From Gammaproteobacteria bacterium (lineage in GTDB: Bacteria; Pseudomonadota; Gammaproteobacteria; Burkholderiales; Burkholderiaceae_C), in assembly GCA_018903185.1 (NCBI GenBank), contig JAHIQV010000405.1, positions 1 to 9,130 on the forward strand: a stretch of 9,130 nucleotides of DNA. The letters are read 5' to 3'. Of the stretch, positions 7,647-9,130 are shown in pieces. The first letter of the stretch is position 1. The number at the start of each line of letters is the position of its first letter. Both the position numbers and the translations under genes were made by a program. The notes beneath the pieces were generated by a model. It ran no database searches, was not told where the DNA came from, and was given only the letters and a program-made list of their open reading frames with translations.

Positions 7647-7680
7647 TGTGGCGTTCCAACGGTTGCGCGCCAAGAGGTCT

Positions 7681-7786
7681 GCGGTGAGAGCGCACGGTGC
7701 TTGACGCAGCGAAGTAAAGGAGGAGGGGCGGGCGCAGCCCGACCCGGGGGACATGAGCGGAGTTGAGTACCGTGCGCTCTCACCGC
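7681..7786 (+). repeat. Structured repeat motif, copy C (upstream of cbbQ2)
   Basis: The outer stem is 7681-7705 with 7762-7786. It begins with a perfect 18-bp inverted repeat (GCGGTGAGAGCGCACGGT with its complement at 7769-7786) and continues seven more pairs, three of them G-U. Inside are the 19-nt strand (7706-7724, GCGAAGTAAAGGAGGA), a hairpin GGGGCGGGC/GCCCGACCC with a GCA triloop (7725-7745, eight of nine pairs), and the 16-nt strand (7746-7761, GGGGGACATGAGCGGA). It ends 73 bases before the cbbQ2 start, a position like that of copy A before cbbQ1. Confidence 0.8.
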
Positions 7787-7859
7787 GGGGAGCGAAGTGT
7801 CTTCACAGCGCGAACGACGCAACACACCTCCGAACGAACGCACCAGCAGGAGAGCAGAA

Positions 7860-8663
7860 ATGACCACCGACTACCGCATCGACCAAGAACCCTACTACCA
7901 GCCACAAAGCAACGAGGTTGCGCTGTACGAGGCCGCCTACGTCGCGCGCCTGCCGGTCATGCTCAAAGGCCCCACCGGCTGCGGCAAGTCGCGCTTTGTC
8001 GAATACATGGCCTGGAAGCTGCAGCGCCCGCTCATCACCGTGGCCTGCAACGAAGACATGACCGCGTCCGATCTCGTGGGCCGCTACCTGCTCGAAGCCG
8101 GCGGCACGCGATGGCTCGACGGTCCGCTCACCATGGCCGCGCGTTTGGGCGCCATCTGCTACCTCGACGAAATCGTCGAAGCACGCCAGGACACCACCGT
8201 CGTGATCCACCCGCTCACCGACCACCGACGCACCTTGCCGCTGGACAAGAAGGGCGAGCAGGTGCGTGCCCACCCGGACTTCCAGCTTGTCATCTCCTAC
8301 AACCCCGGCTACCAGAACCTCATGAAGGACCTGAAGCCCTCGACCAAACAGCGCTTCGTCGCGTTCGATTTCGACTACCCGCCGCCCGAGCAGGAAGCGC
8401 GCATCGTGGCCAGCGAAACCGGCATCGACGAAGCCCTCGCCGCCCGGCTGGTGAAGATCGCCATCACCGCGCGCAACCTCAAGGGCCACGGTCTGATCGA
8501 AGGCATCTCCACCCGCCTGATGGTCTACGCCGCCACGCTCATGAAGGGTGGCGTGGCGCCGCGCGACGCCTGCCGCATGGCGCTGGTGCGGCCCATCACC
8601 GACGACGCCGACATCCGCGAGACGCTGGACCACGCCATCGACGCCGTTTTTGACGCCGCTTGA
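7860..8663 (+). CDS. cbbQ: CbbQ-type AAA+ RuBisCO activase ATPase, form II-linked copy
   Basis: This second MoxR-family AAA+ ATPase has 267 residues, exactly the length of the form I-linked paralogue, and aligns with it almost throughout. Walker A GPTGCGKS is at residues 37-44 and Walker B CYLDE near 100-104. Sensor-1-like VISYNPG, STKQRF with the probable Arg finger, and GISTR follow in the same order. ATG 7860 is preceded by AGGAG at 7848-7852. An in-frame GTG at 7797 would add 21 residues absent from the paralogue and is not favoured. It lies downstream of cbbM and 16 bases upstream of cbbO2. By analogy with characterised Q2O2 activases it should act on form II RuBisCO. The main divergence from copy 1 is at the N terminus and in the residues just after the Arg-finger region (about 170-195). 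Confidence 0.95.
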   Translation: MTTDYRIDQEPYYQPQSNEVALYEAAYVARLPVMLKGPTGCGKSRFVEYMAWKLQRPLITVACNEDMTASDLVGRYLLEAGGTRWLDGPLTMAARLGAICYLDEIVEARQDTTVVIHPLTDHRRTLPLDKKGEQVRAHPDFQLVISYNPGYQNLMKDLKPSTKQRFVAFDFDYPPPEQEARIVASETGIDEALAARLVKIAITARNLKGHGLIEGISTRLMVYAATLMKGGVAPRDACRMALVRPITDDADIRETLDHAIDAVFDAA

Positions 8664-8679
8664 ACCCGCGGAGCCCGGC

Positions 8680-9130
8680 ATGACCACCGCCGCCACCGAC
8701 ATGCCCGCCGACCACCTGCAGGCCTGGCGCGCCCGGCTCGACACGCGTTTTCCCGAGGTGGATCCGGTGTTCGAGGCGTGCCTGGTGGATGCGGTGCGCG
8801 TGCTCAGTCCCGAGGGGCTGGACGCCTACATCGACTACGCGCGCACACTCGGCAAGCTGGGCCGCGGCGTCGAGCCGATGTTGATCTTTCTGGCCGAGTG
8901 GCCGCAGATCGCGCGCTCGCTCGGTGAAGACGCCTTGCCCGCCATCGCGGCCACCATCCACACGCTCTACAAGTCGCCCAACGGCAAGGCCATCACGCCC
9001 TTTCTGCAGAGCCTGGCGGCCGTCGCCAGAAGACTGCCTTCGCGTGAGCCGTTCCAGCGTTACCTGAGCCTCTCGCTCGATTTCATGGAGCGCACCACCG
9101 GCTCCATCCACGGCCACCACAAGACCTTTG
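8680..9130 (+). CDS. cbbO: CbbO-type RuBisCO activase adaptor, form II-linked copy, 5' part (3' end outside window)
   Basis: The frame opens at ATG 8680 and stays open for 150 codons to the end of the window, so only the N-terminal fifth of a protein of perhaps 750-800 residues is visible. GGAG at 8670-8673 is a reasonable ribosome binding site six bases upstream. The protein starts MTTAATDMPADHLQAW. It shares a recognisable but weak pattern with the other CbbO N terminus: GLDAYIDYARTLGKLGRG against GLDNYVKGAAALRGLGRG, with a following GED motif in each. The VWA/MIDAS domain expected at the C terminus lies beyond the window. Assignment rests on this similarity and on the position 16 bases after cbbQ2 in a cbbM-linked operon. 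Greater divergence than in CbbQ suggests this half is tailored to form II RuBisCO, which is inference. Confidence 0.88.
   Translation, partial: MTTAATDMPADHLQAWRARLDTRFPEVDPVFEACLVDAVRVLSPEGLDAYIDYARTLGKLGRGVEPMLIFLAEWPQIARSLGEDALPAIAATIHTLYKSPNGKAITPFLQSLAAVARRLPSREPFQRYLSLSLDFMERTTGSIHGHHKTF

Larger units (their letters stand above)
7503..7859. repeat. Repeat-filled cbbM-cbbQ2 intergenic region
   Basis: This gap contains no convincing protein gene. It is mostly two divergently oriented copies of the structured motif also found before cbbQ1 (B on the - strand at 7527-7646, C on the + strand at 7681-7786). They are separated by about 34 bases and followed by roughly 70 bases of less structured leader. 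AGGAG at 7848-7852 is the cbbQ2 ribosome binding site. No U-tract terminator after cbbM is visible, so cbbM and cbbQ2O2 could be one transcript punctuated by these structures. A 36-codon open frame starting at ATG 7753 is discussed under findings. Confidence 0.75.

Noticed and set aside
6108..7754. A 548-codon open frame on the - strand across cbbM and the repeat region
   Set aside because: It is the complement of a fully intact form II RuBisCO gene plus repeats. The translation is low-complexity shadow sequence with no family match I recognise.
7503..7859. CRISPR array, tRNA or insertion sequence in the large repeat-rich gap
   Set aside because: There are no regularly spaced direct repeats, no tRNA cloverleaf and no transposase frame. 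The repeats are explained by two inverted copies of the structured motif.
7763..8653. A second + strand frame of 296 codons overlapping cbbQ2
   Set aside because: It begins at a TTG inside the repeat and reads the cbbQ2 DNA out of frame as Arg/His/Pro-rich sequence. The overlapping frame has intact Walker A and B motifs.

Overview
This GC-rich window is a CO2-fixation (Calvin-Benson-Bassham) island carrying two different RuBisCO enzymes, each followed by its own CbbQ/CbbO-type RuBisCO activase. The gene content, the green-type (form IA-like) CbbL/CbbS sequences and the style of the GC-rich intergenic repeats suggest a facultatively autotrophic betaproteobacterium of the Burkholderiales, probably Comamonadaceae (Hydrogenophaga-like). 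That placement is inference from memory of similar sequences, not a database result. Layout on the + strand: the 3' part of cbbL (form I large subunit, truncated by the window edge), a long-hairpin spacer, cbbS, a structured-repeat region, cbbQ1, cbbO1, and a small uncharacterised gene of 105 codons. Convergent to these on the - strand is cbbR, a LysR-type regulator. Its start faces, across 114 bases of AT-richer operator-like DNA, the form II RuBisCO gene cbbM on the + strand. After cbbM come 357 bases of structured repeats, then cbbQ2 and the first 150 codons of cbbO2, which runs off the window. How the genes work together: CbbL8S8 and CbbM are alternative carboxylases, suited by family knowledge to different CO2/O2 conditions. 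Each CbbQ (AAA+ ATPase, ring) with its CbbO (von Willebrand A adaptor) would use ATP to pull inhibitory sugar phosphates off its cognate RuBisCO. CbbR, lying divergently next to cbbM, probably controls at least the cbbM-cbbQ2-cbbO2 operon. The most unusual signal is not protein-coding. Three copies of one structured motif (outer stem of at least 20 pairs, a 19-nt conserved purine-rich strand, a 7-9 pair hairpin with a GNA triloop, a 16-nt conserved purine-rich strand) lie in the two RuBisCO-to-cbbQ gaps: one + strand copy before cbbQ1, and one - strand plus one + strand copy before cbbQ2. Stem sequences differ between copies while pairing is kept, and nearly all imperfect pairs in the cores are G-U on the motif-sense strand, as expected for an RNA-level element. 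A separate imperfect hairpin of about 100 nt fills the cbbL-cbbS spacer.
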